Source: Actinomycetes bacterium | GTDB lineage: Bacteria > Actinomycetota > Actinomycetes > Actinomycetales > Actinomycetaceae | Direction: 5' to 3' | Assembly (NCBI GenBank): GCA_023389315.1 | Contig: JAEWEQ010000061.1 | Location: forward strand, 6,288 to 70,287 | DNA: 64,000 nucleotides | The notes under the pieces: model-generated | What the model was told of the DNA's origin: nothing | What the model saw: only the letters and a program-made list of their open reading frames with translations | Databases searched by the model: none | Program-made: the position numbers and the translations under genes | In this document: positions 1 to 10,790 of the stretch, in pieces | Layout: each line of letters begins with the position of its first letter | Numbering within the stretch: the first letter of the stretch is position 1

Positions 1-64
1 CACTCACCATCGCAAGAGTTGAAGACAATGAGTGACCCTCAGTACCTAAAACCCGGAGGATACC

Positions 65-478
65 TTGATCAAAGGCTTCAAAGAATTCATCTCCCGCGGC
101 AATGCCATCGACCTGGCGGTCGGCATGGTCATGGGTGCGGCTTTCACCCTGGTGGTCACCTCGCTGGTTGACAAGGTAATCAACCCGCTGATCGGTGGCC
201 TGATCGGTGGAAAGAACTTCGATCACGTCATGGAGTTCACCATTGGCAGCGGCGAACAGGCCGCCGTGGTGCAGCCCGGCGCCGTCATCACCGCCGTGGT
301 GAACTTCCTGCTGGTGGCGCTGGCACTGTACATCTTCGTGGTTACCCCGATGAACGCGTGGGCCAAGCGCACCGCCGTGGAAGAGACCGGACAGGAAGAA
401 GCTCCCGCCGCTGACATCAAGCTGCTCACTGAGATCCGCGACCTGCTGGCCAAGCAGGACCACACCCCGCAGCTGTAG
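65..478 (+). CDS. mscL: Large-conductance mechanosensitive channel MscL
   Basis: Inner-membrane stretch-activated channel that releases solutes on hypo-osmotic shock; works as a homopentamer. The 137-residue length is normal for the family. The N-terminus (MIKGFKEFISRGNAIDLAVG) and the following GAAFTLVVTSLV stretch form the amphipathic helix and pore-lining TM1 (about residues 14-45). TM2 lies near 71-95, and LLTEIRDLLAKQ near the end is the cytoplasmic helix bundle. The start is TTG, chosen because GGAGGA (55-60) lies 4 bases upstream and the family N-terminus begins there. A hairpin with a UUCG loop follows the stop. The gene appears monocistronic; the next gene is convergent. Confidence 0.97.
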   Translation: MIKGFKEFISRGNAIDLAVGMVMGAAFTLVVTSLVDKVINPLIGGLIGGKNFDHVMEFTIGSGEQAAVVQPGAVITAVVNFLLVALALYIFVVTPMNAWAKRTAVEETGQEEAPAADIKLLTEIRDLLAKQDHTPQL

Positions 479-505
479 TTCTCAGCGCATGAACAGACCA
501 CCGCA

Positions 506-533
506 AAGGCCCCATGCTTCGGCACGGGGCCTT
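506..533 (+). terminator. UUCG-capped hairpin after mscL
   Basis: AAGGCCCC (506-513) pairs with GGGGCCTT (526-533); an inner TGC/GCA stem closes a TTCG tetraloop (518-521). One A-C mismatch interrupts the helix. The U-tract is poor (CGCTTAT). It lies 28 bases after the mscL stop and could also end the convergent operon. Confidence 0.75.
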
Positions 534-546
534 CGCTTATCTGCGG

Positions 547-792
547 CTACCAGTGCGGGGGGACTTCGGCGCGCAACTGCCGGTCGCGCGCACTCTCCCC
601 TTTCGGTTCAACCTCCGGGCGGGGATCTACTTCCAGCTGGCGTACCTGGTCCCAAGCGGGCAGCCCACCGCGTTCCACCGCCTCAGCGTCCACCCGCGAT
701 AGGCGCACTGCGGCGCGCCGGCGCCCCCGGGACTTACCTGCGCCCGCCGCCGCCCCGTTCTCCGCCGGGCCGCTCACGGCTGGTGCGCTCAC
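547..792 (-). CDS. Small hypothetical protein coupled to the helicase-like gene
   Basis: An 81-residue charged protein with no membrane segment. The N-terminus is Ala/Gly/Arg-rich; the C-terminal half (RVDAEAVERGGLPAWDQVRQ, ending RQLRAEVPPHW) looks like a genuine protein tail. Small actinobacterial proteins ending in ...PPHW/PPHY are familiar to me, but I cannot name a family. The GTG start overlaps the TGA stop of the upstream gene (GTGA), the usual arrangement for translational coupling. Function unknown; a partner of the helicase-like protein is a reasonable guess from the coupling only. Confidence 0.65.
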   Translation of the reverse strand: MSAPAVSGPAENGAAAGAGKSRGRRRAAVRLSRVDAEAVERGGLPAWDQVRQLEVDPRPEVEPKGESARDRQLRAEVPPHW

Positions 793-3700
793 TGTTGCGT
801 GGTGCGGCGCGCTACGTTACGCAGCACCGCCTCCACCTGCGCACCGCGACGGGTCAAGCCCAGTTCAGTTTGCAACTGTTCCACCATCTGGCTTTCGTTC
901 CGCTCCACCCCATCGGAGCGGATCCAGCGGGCCATCTCATCAAGCTGGTCATCACTGTAGGCCGCCAGCGGCAAACCGGTGGCGATCTGCGGGCGAGGCC
1001 CGCGCACCTGCCCCGGATCCTGCCACACGCTCTCCCCGCGCACCTGTACTTCTTCACCGTGAATATCGGTATCACCGACACCGCGCTGCCAGCGCTGCGC
1101 TTCGGTCTCCAACGGAGCCGAACCGTCCTCGTCCGACTCGCCTGCCTCACCATCGTCACTAGTTAGCGAGGGCGAGGGCGCCGACCCAGCGTCAGTGTCG
1201 TCGTCGTTGTCCACGTTCGCGTCCGTCTCACCGGAATCGGCCTCCCCCTGCGCGGGAGCGTCACTGGCTTCGCCAGCGGCGGGAGCGTCCTCGCTAATGG
1301 AATCGTAGTAGCGCTGCTCAATGGCGGCTGCCAACTGTGGATCCTGGGCGCAGCGTTCATCCACCGCATCCAGCACCAGCTCCACGATGTCGTCAGCTTC
1401 CTTCTGCGGGTCGATGAACACCGCCATGGAAAGCTCGGTGCGGGTCTTCCACCCCAAGGACTCCAACATGGCCGGCCAGTGGCGATCCCGGCGACGCAGG
1501 GAAGGTTCGGACACGTACTCGTCATTGTCGGTCAAGATCGCCACCAGTAGTTCGCCGGGCAACTCCGGGTGTCCGATGGCCAGCGGGATACGCATGCCAC
1601 CTTCCACCCCGACGTTGGCGATCACGTTCAGGCCGGTGTTGAAAAGCCTGTCCGCCAAGTCGATCAGCAGCTGGTGGGGGCGGGCCTCCGTGGTGGGCCA
1701 AGTCCCTGCCGGCGCGTCATGGTCGTTGGCTTCGGCCTCCGCCAGCAGGTCCAGCAGCATTTGCGGGCCCGTGCCGGTGAAGCGGTCACGATCGAAGTCC
1801 CCCGGATGCACGCAAGAAACCACCGTGACGTCACCGCGAGCGGTAGCCAATATCTGCGCCAAGATGTCCCCACCCTGGGAGGTAGAGATGGGCCCGAAGT
1901 TATGCATCGCGCGCCCGTGCGGGGTCTTAGCAAAGCCCACCGACAAGATCACGTGGTCGCGTTGGCTGCGGGAAAGCTCTCGGGGGGACACCACCGTGAA
2001 GGCCTCTGCCCGGTCAGCGGTGAAGAACTCCTCCAAGGCTGGGGATTGGTGCACCACGGCCCGCAACTGGTCTTTAATGTGCTGGGCGTGCAGTTCGTTT
2101 AGGCACGCCACCGCCAAGGACTCCTCCGGACGGGTGAGGGCGTGTTCCACCACCAGGTCAACTACCGCTTCAACTTCCGCCACGGTGGACTCCACTGCGG
2201 CCGCGCCGGGAGCGGGCATGCCGCGCCCATCGGCGTAGTGAATCGCCAGTTTGGAGCGCGACCGCGGGGCCGGTACCGCGGCCCCAGCGTGCGCCAGGCG
2301 GTAGGTGGAGAACAGGTTCCCGATGTAGTCATTGACTCGCATCATGGTGGGAGTGATCTTAAAGGTGGGCAGCACCTGGTTGATGGCGCTGGCGATTTCG
2401 TCATCGCTGCCACTGTCGTAGGTGACTACCACTTGGCGTCCGCGAGCCAGTAGCGGCGCCAACTGGCCCCACAGCAGGGAGTCGGCGCGGTCCACTACCA
2501 CCAGGTCGAAGCGCTCCCCCACCGGGGCGATCCGCGGCACCATGGTGGGCACCGTGATGGTGATGGGCAGCAGCTGGCGAACCAGCGGGCAGGAGCGGTA
2601 GAAGTCCAGTGCCTCCCCTTGTAGCGGTCCGCGTTCGGCGACTTGCTGCAGGCGTTGTAGCTTGCCTTGCAGTTTGCGTTCTTCGTCGTAGTGGCGGGCC
2701 CGCACGTCAGCCAGTTGGCGGCGCACCGCGTCGGCGGTGAGGGCGGCCAGGCTTTCCACGTGGGCGGCGTCGAGGGCGCGGAATTCGCGGATCAGTTCTT
2801 GCAGTGAGGACGGGTCGAACCCACCCAGGCTGGGTTCTTCCGACAGCATTACGCCGAGGGCGGAGGCCCACCACGCCAGGTCTAGTTCCTTTTCCACCAG
2901 CGAGGTGGGTACATTGCGTTGACGCAGGTCCTTAACCAGGGCGTCTAGCCCGAAACGGTGCAGGGTCTTTAGCACGTCAATGCGTTGGGGCAGGTGGGAG
3001 GCGCCCGCGTGGTCGTGGTTGAGGCGCTCCATGATGCGCGCCAACTCCGCCATGTCGAGCTTCGCCAGGTTCCCGTACGCGGTACCCAGGTGCGGGTTGA
3101 GCTTATTGAGGCTCTCTCGCACCCCTTGGGCGTGCTGGATCATTTCATCTAGGTTGACCGGTAGTTTCGGCCACCCACCGGCCTCGCAATGGCGGCGCCA
3201 CACTTCGCGCTGTTTTTGGACGGTGCGCAGCTCTTCGTGTAGGTCCTCTACGTGGCGGCCGGGGCGCACTAGGTCTTTGGCCTGTTTGGTGAGGCGGTTG
3301 CGGGTGGCGCGTTTCATCTCCACCCCGTTTTCGCGTCGCCACTGCTTCGAAGCGGTGGCGATCACCATGTCCGCGGGGGAACGTTCGAAGATAGCTGGCT
3401 GGAACACGTCCAAGGCTTCGCGAACGCCCTCGAGCATGTGGAGTTGTTCTTCCCACTGCGCGAAGGTGTGGGCCGGATCCAACCCGGTTTGCCCGGCGGT
3501 GGTGGTCATCTGGATACGCAGCTTTTCCAGGTCAGAAGTAGCCAGCTTCTCCACCTGCGCCACCACCGGCCGCACCTGTTCGGGAGAGGATATCACCACT
3601 CCGAACCAGGGGTCTTGCATGCCCGAGCGGGAGAACATTCCCGCTTCGGACGCCAGTCGCAGCGCGGTCTTGGCTTCATCATCGCGGTCTTGGGAAAGCC

Positions 3701-5099
3701 GGGTCAAAGTCTGGGCGTTGAAGCGAATCTTGGTGCGCGGACCGGGGCGGGCGGTAGTGAGGTCGGTCAGTACCTGCAGTGCGTCGTAGGGGCTAACTCC
3801 CCACGGGTCGAAACGCTGGTGCAGTTTTTCAATGTGTGCCGACAGGGCCTGGCGTACTCGCCGCAGCTGGGTGCGGGTAACTTCAATTTGTTCACGGTCA
3901 GAAAACAGCCGGTTATCGTCCAGCGCCACGCTGACGGCATCCACCAAGCTGGCGTAGGAGCGGCTGGAGCCGTCCAGGCGGGCAGCCAGATGCGCCAGGC
4001 CGGCACCCTTGAGTTCTTTCCACACCGGGGTGCAGCGTTCCTTGGTGGAGCCAACGTATAGCACCCGCTTGTGGTTCTTCACAGCATCAGCCATGAGCGA
4101 GGCGATGGTGGCCGCCGGATTGGCTCCCCCACTCACATCTAGAGCCAGGTCGAAACCGTTGGCCACGGCCTCGATTTGATCCAACTGTTCTGGCAGTTGG
4201 TTCCCGATGCCGCGTTCGCGCCACGGGTCGCGGTCTGCCGGGTCGGGGGCGGGAAGCTCGCGCTCTAGGGTTTTCACCGACTGTTCATCCCCGGCGAAAG
4301 CGCGCACCACTTTGGAGGCCAGCATGGCGTTGATTTCGTCCAGGTCGGCGATCAGATCTTGCGCGGGGTGCAGGAACTGCCCCGCTTCTACCGTGTCGTT
4401 AACGTCGTAAGCGGGATCGATTTCGCGCAGCAGGCGGCGCACCCGGCCCAGCGCGGAAGCGGGGCTGAAGACCGATCCTTGGCGGGTGCTGTCCACAATG
4501 CTTTCTTCATCGAAACTGCGTCCGGCTTCTTCGAAGATTTGCCGCAGCCCGGGTGCCACCACAATGGCGTTGCCCAGTTGCACGAAGATGTCATCGCCGC
4601 GTTCGGTGAAGCGGATTTCGCGCAGCAGCACCGGGGTGATGGCGTTATCGGGCCCGGGGCCGTTGATGACGGTGCCGATCGCCAGGTGGGTGTCAGCGGC
4701 TTCCCCCGCGGTGGAAGACTGCAGGTGTTCCATCAGGGAGCGGGCGGTTTCGTGGGCGCGCACGCAAGCACGCGGTTCGCGCACCAGGGAGGTGAGCAGG
4801 GTGGGGCGCTGGGCGTAGAGCTGGGCGGTGCCGCCAGGGTGGGCGTAGGTCAGGTCCAGCCGGGGACAGTGTTCAGCGTCGAGGGCGGCGTCAGTGTATT
4901 CGCGTAGCTGATCGCGCCAGCGTCGAATGGTGGCAGTGAGTTGGTTTTCGGTGGCCGCATCGGTGCCACTTTGGGTGCTGGTAGCACCGGGGTCGGCGGC
5001 TGCCTGCGGGGTCGCTTTGGCGCCCTCGGCGGCGGAGTCGTCACGAGGCTGCTTTGAACGGGAGAAAAAACCTGATACCACGTTCACCAGCGTAGCCAC
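789..5099 (-). CDS. Large helicase-like protein with degenerate ATPase motifs and C-terminal REase-like domain
   Basis: 1436 residues, cytoplasmic. The overall plan resembles actinobacterial DUF4011/superfamily-I helicase-like proteins: an N-terminal region, a central NTPase-like core (about residues 305-1000), a helicase C-terminal-like segment (VVSPRELSRSQRDHVILSVG), then a Vsr/MTES_1575-like domain around LADRLFNTGLNVIANVGVEG ... RRRDRHWPAMLESLGW. An acidic linker and a final helical domain (ARWIRSDGVERNESQMVEQL) follow. The expected Walker A GxxGxGK[TS] is replaced by SGGANPAATIASL, and the Walker B DEx position reads VVVDRADSL, so ATP hydrolysis is doubtful. It sits alone upstream of a coupled small gene. 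Family placement is by motif memory; the loss of ATPase residues is visible in the sequence. Confidence 0.8.
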   Translation of the reverse strand: MATLVNVVSGFFSRSKQPRDDSAAEGAKATPQAAADPGATSTQSGTDAATENQLTATIRRWRDQLREYTDAALDAEHCPRLDLTYAHPGGTAQLYAQRPTLLTSLVREPRACVRAHETARSLMEHLQSSTAGEAADTHLAIGTVINGPGPDNAITPVLLREIRFTERGDDIFVQLGNAIVVAPGLRQIFEEAGRSFDEESIVDSTRQGSVFSPASALGRVRRLLREIDPAYDVNDTVEAGQFLHPAQDLIADLDEINAMLASKVVRAFAGDEQSVKTLERELPAPDPADRDPWRERGIGNQLPEQLDQIEAVANGFDLALDVSGGANPAATIASLMADAVKNHKRVLYVGSTKERCTPVWKELKGAGLAHLAARLDGSSRSYASLVDAVSVALDDNRLFSDREQIEVTRTQLRRVRQALSAHIEKLHQRFDPWGVSPYDALQVLTDLTTARPGPRTKIRFNAQTLTRLSQDRDDEAKTALRLASEAGMFSRSGMQDPWFGVVISSPEQVRPVVAQVEKLATSDLEKLRIQMTTTAGQTGLDPAHTFAQWEEQLHMLEGVREALDVFQPAIFERSPADMVIATASKQWRRENGVEMKRATRNRLTKQAKDLVRPGRHVEDLHEELRTVQKQREVWRRHCEAGGWPKLPVNLDEMIQHAQGVRESLNKLNPHLGTAYGNLAKLDMAELARIMERLNHDHAGASHLPQRIDVLKTLHRFGLDALVKDLRQRNVPTSLVEKELDLAWWASALGVMLSEEPSLGGFDPSSLQELIREFRALDAAHVESLAALTADAVRRQLADVRARHYDEERKLQGKLQRLQQVAERGPLQGEALDFYRSCPLVRQLLPITITVPTMVPRIAPVGERFDLVVVDRADSLLWGQLAPLLARGRQVVVTYDSGSDDEIASAINQVLPTFKITPTMMRVNDYIGNLFSTYRLAHAGAAVPAPRSRSKLAIHYADGRGMPAPGAAAVESTVAEVEAVVDLVVEHALTRPEESLAVACLNELHAQHIKDQLRAVVHQSPALEEFFTADRAEAFTVVSPRELSRSQRDHVILSVGFAKTPHGRAMHNFGPISTSQGGDILAQILATARGDVTVVSCVHPGDFDRDRFTGTGPQMLLDLLAEAEANDHDAPAGTWPTTEARPHQLLIDLADRLFNTGLNVIANVGVEGGMRIPLAIGHPELPGELLVAILTDNDEYVSEPSLRRRDRHWPAMLESLGWKTRTELSMAVFIDPQKEADDIVELVLDAVDERCAQDPQLAAAIEQRYYDSISEDAPAAGEASDAPAQGEADSGETDANVDNDDDTDAGSAPSPSLTSDDGEAGESDEDGSAPLETEAQRWQRGVGDTDIHGEEVQVRGESVWQDPGQVRGPRPQIATGLPLAAYSDDQLDEMARWIRSDGVERNESQMVEQLQTELGLTRRGAQVEAVLRNVARRTTQQ

Positions 5100-5217
5100 C
5101 CGGGTGGTTAGTTGCGGTTAGGCGCGGCGGATGAGGGGGAATTTTGGTGGTTTCACAACCCCAACCAGGTTATCTCGACGTTAAGAGACTCGATTTTGAG
5201 ATATCTGCGACGTTTGC

Positions 5218-5247
5218 CTGACTACAGCGACCTAACTTCGGTATCGT
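5218..5247 (+). promoter_or_regulatory. Candidate icd promoter
   Basis: CTGACT (5218-5223) and TATCGT (5242-5247) with an 18-base spacer, placing the start about 30 bases before icd. Just upstream, TATCTC (5171-5176) and GAGATA (5198-5203) form an imperfect inverted repeat that could be an operator. The call rests on hexamer similarity only. Confidence 0.4.
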
Positions 5248-5282
5248 AATGGATGTACACCCAATGGAGAGGAACACCTTCA

Positions 5283-7511
<2,229 letters not shown>

Positions 7512-7528
7512 CTAGACGGTTCGACTAA

Positions 7529-7570
7529 CGAAGGGGGCCGGGACAGTGACAACTGTCCCGGCCCCCTTCG
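7529..7570. terminator. Perfect 19-bp hairpin between convergent genes
   Basis: Arms 7529-7547 and 7552-7570 are perfectly complementary around a GACA loop. It lies between icd (+) and the deacetylase (-) and probably terminates both. Confidence 0.92.
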
Positions 7571-7663
7571 TGTGCGCTGGCCTGTTACCCCCCGAGTTGT
7601 TGGTGGAGCGCGGGTGACATTATCGACCGCCCCGACCTACCAGGTGCCCGCACACCTGCGGCC

Positions 7664-8545
7664 TCACCCGCCGAAAGGCTGGCGCTGGCGGAAGTCGGCG
7701 GCCACGTCCTCGAAAGTGCACCACTGCACCCCGGGGTAGCGGTCGATGTGGTCGAAGACGCGCTCCAACATCATCAGCACCTGCGGGCGTCCGGAAACGT
7801 CGGGGTGGATGGTGAAGGGGAAGACCGCGTAGTCCATCTCGCGGTATACCCAGTCGAACTGGTCGGTCCACAGCTTCTCAATCACTTGCGGAGCGACGAA
7901 GCCGTGGGAGTTTGGGTACTTCTTGATGTACATCATGGGCGGGAGGTCATCGACGTACCAGTTCGCAGCAATCTCCACCAGGTCCACTTCTTTGCCATGC
8001 ACCAGCGGCTTCATCCAGTCTTTGGCGGGCTTGTCGTAGTCCACGTTGGTCCATGAATCCCCCACCCGCGCGTAAAACGGGGTGAAGTCGTTGTAGGACT
8101 GGGAGTTGTCGTAGCTAAAGCCGTTATCAAGCAGCAGTTGCGCCGTGTAAGCACTCATCTCCCACCAGGGGGCAACGTAGCCCACCGGTTTCTTGCCGGT
8201 GAGTTTTTCCGACATCTCCATGCAGTAACCCAGCACGTCGGCTTCTTGCTGCTGGCTCATGGCGACCGGGTTCTCATGCGAATACCCGTGCAGCCCGATT
8301 TCGAAACCAGCGGCCACCACTTCTTCGGTTTGTTTGGGGAACGTCTCCATGGAGTGGCCGGGGATGAACCAGGTGGCGGGGAGGTTGCGTCGCTGCAGGA
8401 GTTTGCTCAGACGCGGCATCCCCACTTCCCCGGCGAACACCCCGCGTTGGATGTCGTTGGGGGATTCTTGCCCTTCGTAGGAGCCGAGCCAACCGGCTAC
8501 TGCGTCTACGTGTACGCCGATGCAGACCTTGATTTCTTTAGCCAT
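7664..8545 (-). CDS. Polysaccharide deacetylase (PgdA/HP310-like)
   Basis: NodB-fold, metal-dependent amidohydrolase of 293 residues, cytoplasmic by sequence (no signal peptide). The start MAKEIKVCIGVHVDAVAGWL is the family N-terminus; AAAGG lies upstream and a longer frame was rejected. Asp14 in GVHVDAV and His86/His90 in LHGYSHENP match the metal ligands known for Helicobacter pylori PgdA. The substrate cannot be read from sequence: peptidoglycan N-acetylglucosamine or a small cyclic imide/amide are both possible in this family. A 14-bp perfect palindrome lies 113 bp upstream. Confidence 0.88.
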   Translation of the reverse strand: MAKEIKVCIGVHVDAVAGWLGSYEGQESPNDIQRGVFAGEVGMPRLSKLLQRRNLPATWFIPGHSMETFPKQTEEVVAAGFEIGLHGYSHENPVAMSQQQEADVLGYCMEMSEKLTGKKPVGYVAPWWEMSAYTAQLLLDNGFSYDNSQSYNDFTPFYARVGDSWTNVDYDKPAKDWMKPLVHGKEVDLVEIAANWYVDDLPPMMYIKKYPNSHGFVAPQVIEKLWTDQFDWVYREMDYAVFPFTIHPDVSGRPQVLMMLERVFDHIDRYPGVQWCTFEDVAADFRQRQPFGG

Positions 8546-8657
8546 GATGTGCCTTTCTATGGATGCCAAAGCTACCGCGTTGCAGTCACTGGCATTGCGG
8601 GTTTTAAAGCGCGGTGCGGGTGGTGAGGGTAGGCCAGGTGGTGGCGCTACCGGCACG

Positions 8658-8671
8658 TACGGTGCACCGTA
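8658..8671. promoter_or_regulatory. 14-bp perfect palindrome, possible operator
   Basis: TACGGTGCACCGTA is its own reverse complement. It lies in the 142-bp gap between tRNA-Arg and the deacetylase start, on the promoter side of the deacetylase. No cognate regulator is adjacent. A dimeric TetR- or GntR-like protein could bind such a site; this is inference. Confidence 0.4.
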
Positions 8672-8687
8672 TGGGGATTAGATGGTG

Positions 8688-8760
8688 TGCCCCCGAGACG
8701 ATTCGAACGTCCGACACCCGCTTTAGGAGAGCGGTGCTCTATCCCCTGAGCTACGAGGGC
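8688..8760 (-). tRNA. tRNA-Arg (CCT anticodon)
   Basis: Read on the minus strand, the acceptor GCCCTCG pairs with CGGGGGC (one T-G pair). The D-arm AGCTCAGGGGATAGAGC, anticodon stem CCGCT/AGCGG with loop CTCCTAA (anticodon CCT), and T-loop GTTCGAATC are all present. The discriminator is A; the terminal CCA is not encoded. It decodes the rare AGG arginine codon. Confidence 0.97.
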
Positions 8761-8879
8761 GTTAGGTGCCACTATCTTATCAGTTCTGCGGTGCCGGACT
8801 GACCGCCGCCCAAGGGGAAGAAAACGGCCAGTCGGGTGGGGTGGGAGGCACCCGGTGGGGCACCGTCCTCGCAAATGTC

Positions 8880-8915
8880 AGCGGGCGGGCGCAGCTACTG
8901 CCACGCCCGCCCGCT
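8880..8915 (-). terminator. Terminator after the universal stress gene
   Basis: AGCGGGCGGGCG (8880-8891) pairs with CGCCCGCCCGCT (8904-8915), 12 bp with a 12-base loop, 24 bases past the stop of the minus-strand gene. The rest of 8761-8939 holds nothing else apart from one CGTCCTCG copy at 8864. Confidence 0.8.
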
Positions 8916-8939
8916 CACTATCTAACCAGCGTCAACGAA

Positions 8940-9863
8940 TCAGCGTCGTTCCCAACCCACCAGGGCTTCGGGTTCTTGCTGGCGGCGGGAGGGGACTACC
9001 ATCACCGGGCAGGTGGAGTGCGACAGAACGGTCTGCGAGGTCGAGCCCAGCAGCAGCCCCTGGAAACCACCGCGCCCCCGGTTACCCACTACCACCAGGT
9101 CCACCGCGGTGGAGAACTCCGTCAGCAGCGCCGCCGGCGAACCGTCCAGAACGTGGCGGGCAACTTTGACGTTGCGCTCCCCCACGGCTTCGTTGACGGC
9201 CGCATTCAAGCCTTCCAGCGTGTCCTTGGTGACGGCCTGGCGATCCACCGCTGCCGGCAACCAGGCCAGCATGCCGGTGCCCGAAGCAATCGGCACGGCT
9301 GAGACGGCGGTGAGCTCGGCTTCCCAAAGTTCAGCTTCGTAAACGGCCGCGCGCAGCGCCGCGGAAGCAATCTCGGAGCCATCCACACCCACCACGATGC
9401 GTTCAATCGGCGTGAAGGGAGATCCGGAGGTGTGGCGCGGAACTACCACTACCGGGCACTTGGCGTGCGCGGGCAGAGCGGAGGAAACGGTCCCCAGCAG
9501 GCGGTCGGCAAAACCACCGCCGCCGCGCGATCCCACCACGATGAGGTCCACTTCTTCGGACATTTGCACCATCACGCCGGCGGCATCGCCGGGTTCAGTG
9601 GAGCCCGTTACTTTTACGTCTTGAGCTTTGACGCGCGCCACCGCTTCGTCCACTGCACCTTGTGCGCCTTGCTGCAGGGCTTCATCGTCGAGGACGGCGT
9701 ATCCACCGTCGAGGGCGGCAGCGCTGTAGGAGGCGAGCGCATAGGTACACAGGATATGGACGCTACCGTGGTTGCGCTTGGCGTGCGCGGCGGCCCAATC
9801 TACTGCGTTTAGTGATTCTTCTGATCCGTCTACACCCACGAGTATGACTTGTTGAGTTGTCAT
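8940..9863 (-). CDS. Tandem-domain universal stress protein
   Basis: 307 residues with two UspA folds (about 4-145 and 155-295), the usual actinobacterial two-domain form. Each carries the ATP-binding signature G-2x-G-9x-G(S/T): GSRGGGGFADRLLGTVSSA in the first and GNRGRGGFQGLLLGSTSQTV in the second. Cytoplasmic stress or dormancy protein that binds ATP. The start is supported by AGGAGGAA seven bases upstream. Flanked by its own terminator and by that of the upstream NlpC/P60 gene, so monocistronic. Confidence 0.95.
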   Translation of the reverse strand: MTTQQVILVGVDGSEESLNAVDWAAAHAKRNHGSVHILCTYALASYSAAALDGGYAVLDDEALQQGAQGAVDEAVARVKAQDVKVTGSTEPGDAAGVMVQMSEEVDLIVVGSRGGGGFADRLLGTVSSALPAHAKCPVVVVPRHTSGSPFTPIERIVVGVDGSEIASAALRAAVYEAELWEAELTAVSAVPIASGTGMLAWLPAAVDRQAVTKDTLEGLNAAVNEAVGERNVKVARHVLDGSPAALLTEFSTAVDLVVVGNRGRGGFQGLLLGSTSQTVLSHSTCPVMVVPSRRQQEPEALVGWERR

Positions 9864-9950
9864 TTTTTCCTCCTCTACCGGCAGGTACTTCTATTCTGCC
9901 TGGGAAGCACTCGCAGCGTGGTTGAACGGCCGTCGAATTGCAAAATTAGC

Positions 9951-9994
9951 TTAGCGGCGGGGTAAAGACACTTAGGTCTTTACCCCGCCGCTAA
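9951..9994 (-). terminator. Perfect 19-bp terminator after the NlpC/P60 gene
   Basis: Arms 9951-9969 and 9976-9994 are perfectly complementary around a 6-base loop. On the minus strand it is followed by AGCTAATTTTGC, a T-rich tail. It separates the NlpC/P60 gene from the stress gene promoter. Confidence 0.9.
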
Positions 9995-10037
9995 AATGCT
10001 TTCGATCAGCGCCTAGAGTGGGCGCTTGAGGCGTGGT

Positions 10038-10772
10038 TTAGTAGCGCACGAAGTGGTAGTCGGAGCCGAAGATCGGAGCCTGCTCCACGGTGCGTCCGGG
10101 CTGCGGGGCGTGGATCATCTGGCCGTTGCCGACGTAGATGCCCACGTGACCGTAGGGGTACCACACGATGTCGCCCGGCTGCGCTTCTGCCGCCGATACG
10201 ATGGTGCCGCCGCGGCCGATGTCACCAGCGGTACGCGGCAGGGAGTATCCAGCTTGGCCGTATACGTACTGCACCAGGCCGGAGCAGTCGAAGCCAGCGG
10301 GAGAGGAGCCGCCCCAAACGTAGGGAACACCAATGTATTGGGCGGCGATGCCCACTACCCCACCAGCGGTGGCGGCGGGAGCGGGCTCAAAGCGTTGGAA
10401 ACCACGCTCGGCGGCGCTATCGCGGTCTTCCAGGATAGTTTCCTCAACAGCCGGTGCAGCTTCAGCTTCTACCGCGAGTTCGTCGGCAGCAGCCCAAGCC
10501 ACGTCGGTGGGAGCGGTGATAGCCGGGTTAACGGCGGGCTTTACCGTGCTCGGTTGGCTGAGGTTAGAGCTGGTGAGGGATTTGGCCGTAACGTCAATGG
10601 AAGCTTCCCCAGCTGCCTGAGCCATGCCGGCGCCCAGGACGCTCAGAGCTAAACCGGTAACCGAAACGGCAGCAACGCCGGTGGCGGGTTTAATGTTTCC
10701 AGTTAATTCAGTTAGGGGGGTGCTCGGCCTACAAGCGCGGCGGTGACGCGCCTGGTACTTGGACTTGGTCAC
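10038..10772 (-). CDS. Secreted NlpC/P60 peptidoglycan hydrolase
   Basis: 244 residues. An N-terminal basic region and hydrophobic stretch end at AQA-A, a signal peptidase I site; a low-complexity linker follows; and a C-terminal NlpC/P60 domain (about 145-244) holds the catalytic Cys in FDCSGLVQYVYG, His in GHVGIYVG and a third polar residue in MIHAPQPG. It cleaves peptide crosslinks or stems in the wall. The GTG start was chosen because AAGGAG sits directly before it; an ATG six codons upstream would place that motif inside the gene. Expression is predicted to be under the c-di-AMP riboswitch upstream. Confidence 0.93.
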   Translation of the reverse strand: MTKSKYQARHRRACRPSTPLTELTGNIKPATGVAAVSVTGLALSVLGAGMAQAAGEASIDVTAKSLTSSNLSQPSTVKPAVNPAITAPTDVAWAAADELAVEAEAAPAVEETILEDRDSAAERGFQRFEPAPAATAGGVVGIAAQYIGVPYVWGGSSPAGFDCSGLVQYVYGQAGYSLPRTAGDIGRGGTIVSAAEAQPGDIVWYPYGHVGIYVGNGQMIHAPQPGRTVEQAPIFGSDYHFVRY

Positions 10773-10790
10773 TTCTTCTCCTTGGTGCAA

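Noticed and set aside
489..1166. Plus-strand frame of 225 codons over the end of the helicase-like gene
   Set aside because: It is antisense to a well-supported gene, Arg/Pro/His-rich as expected for a GC-rich shadow frame, and begins inside the mscL terminator region.
8940..9863. Two fused Usp domains as a frameshift product or misassembly
   Set aside because: Tandem Usp domains are the normal actinobacterial form.
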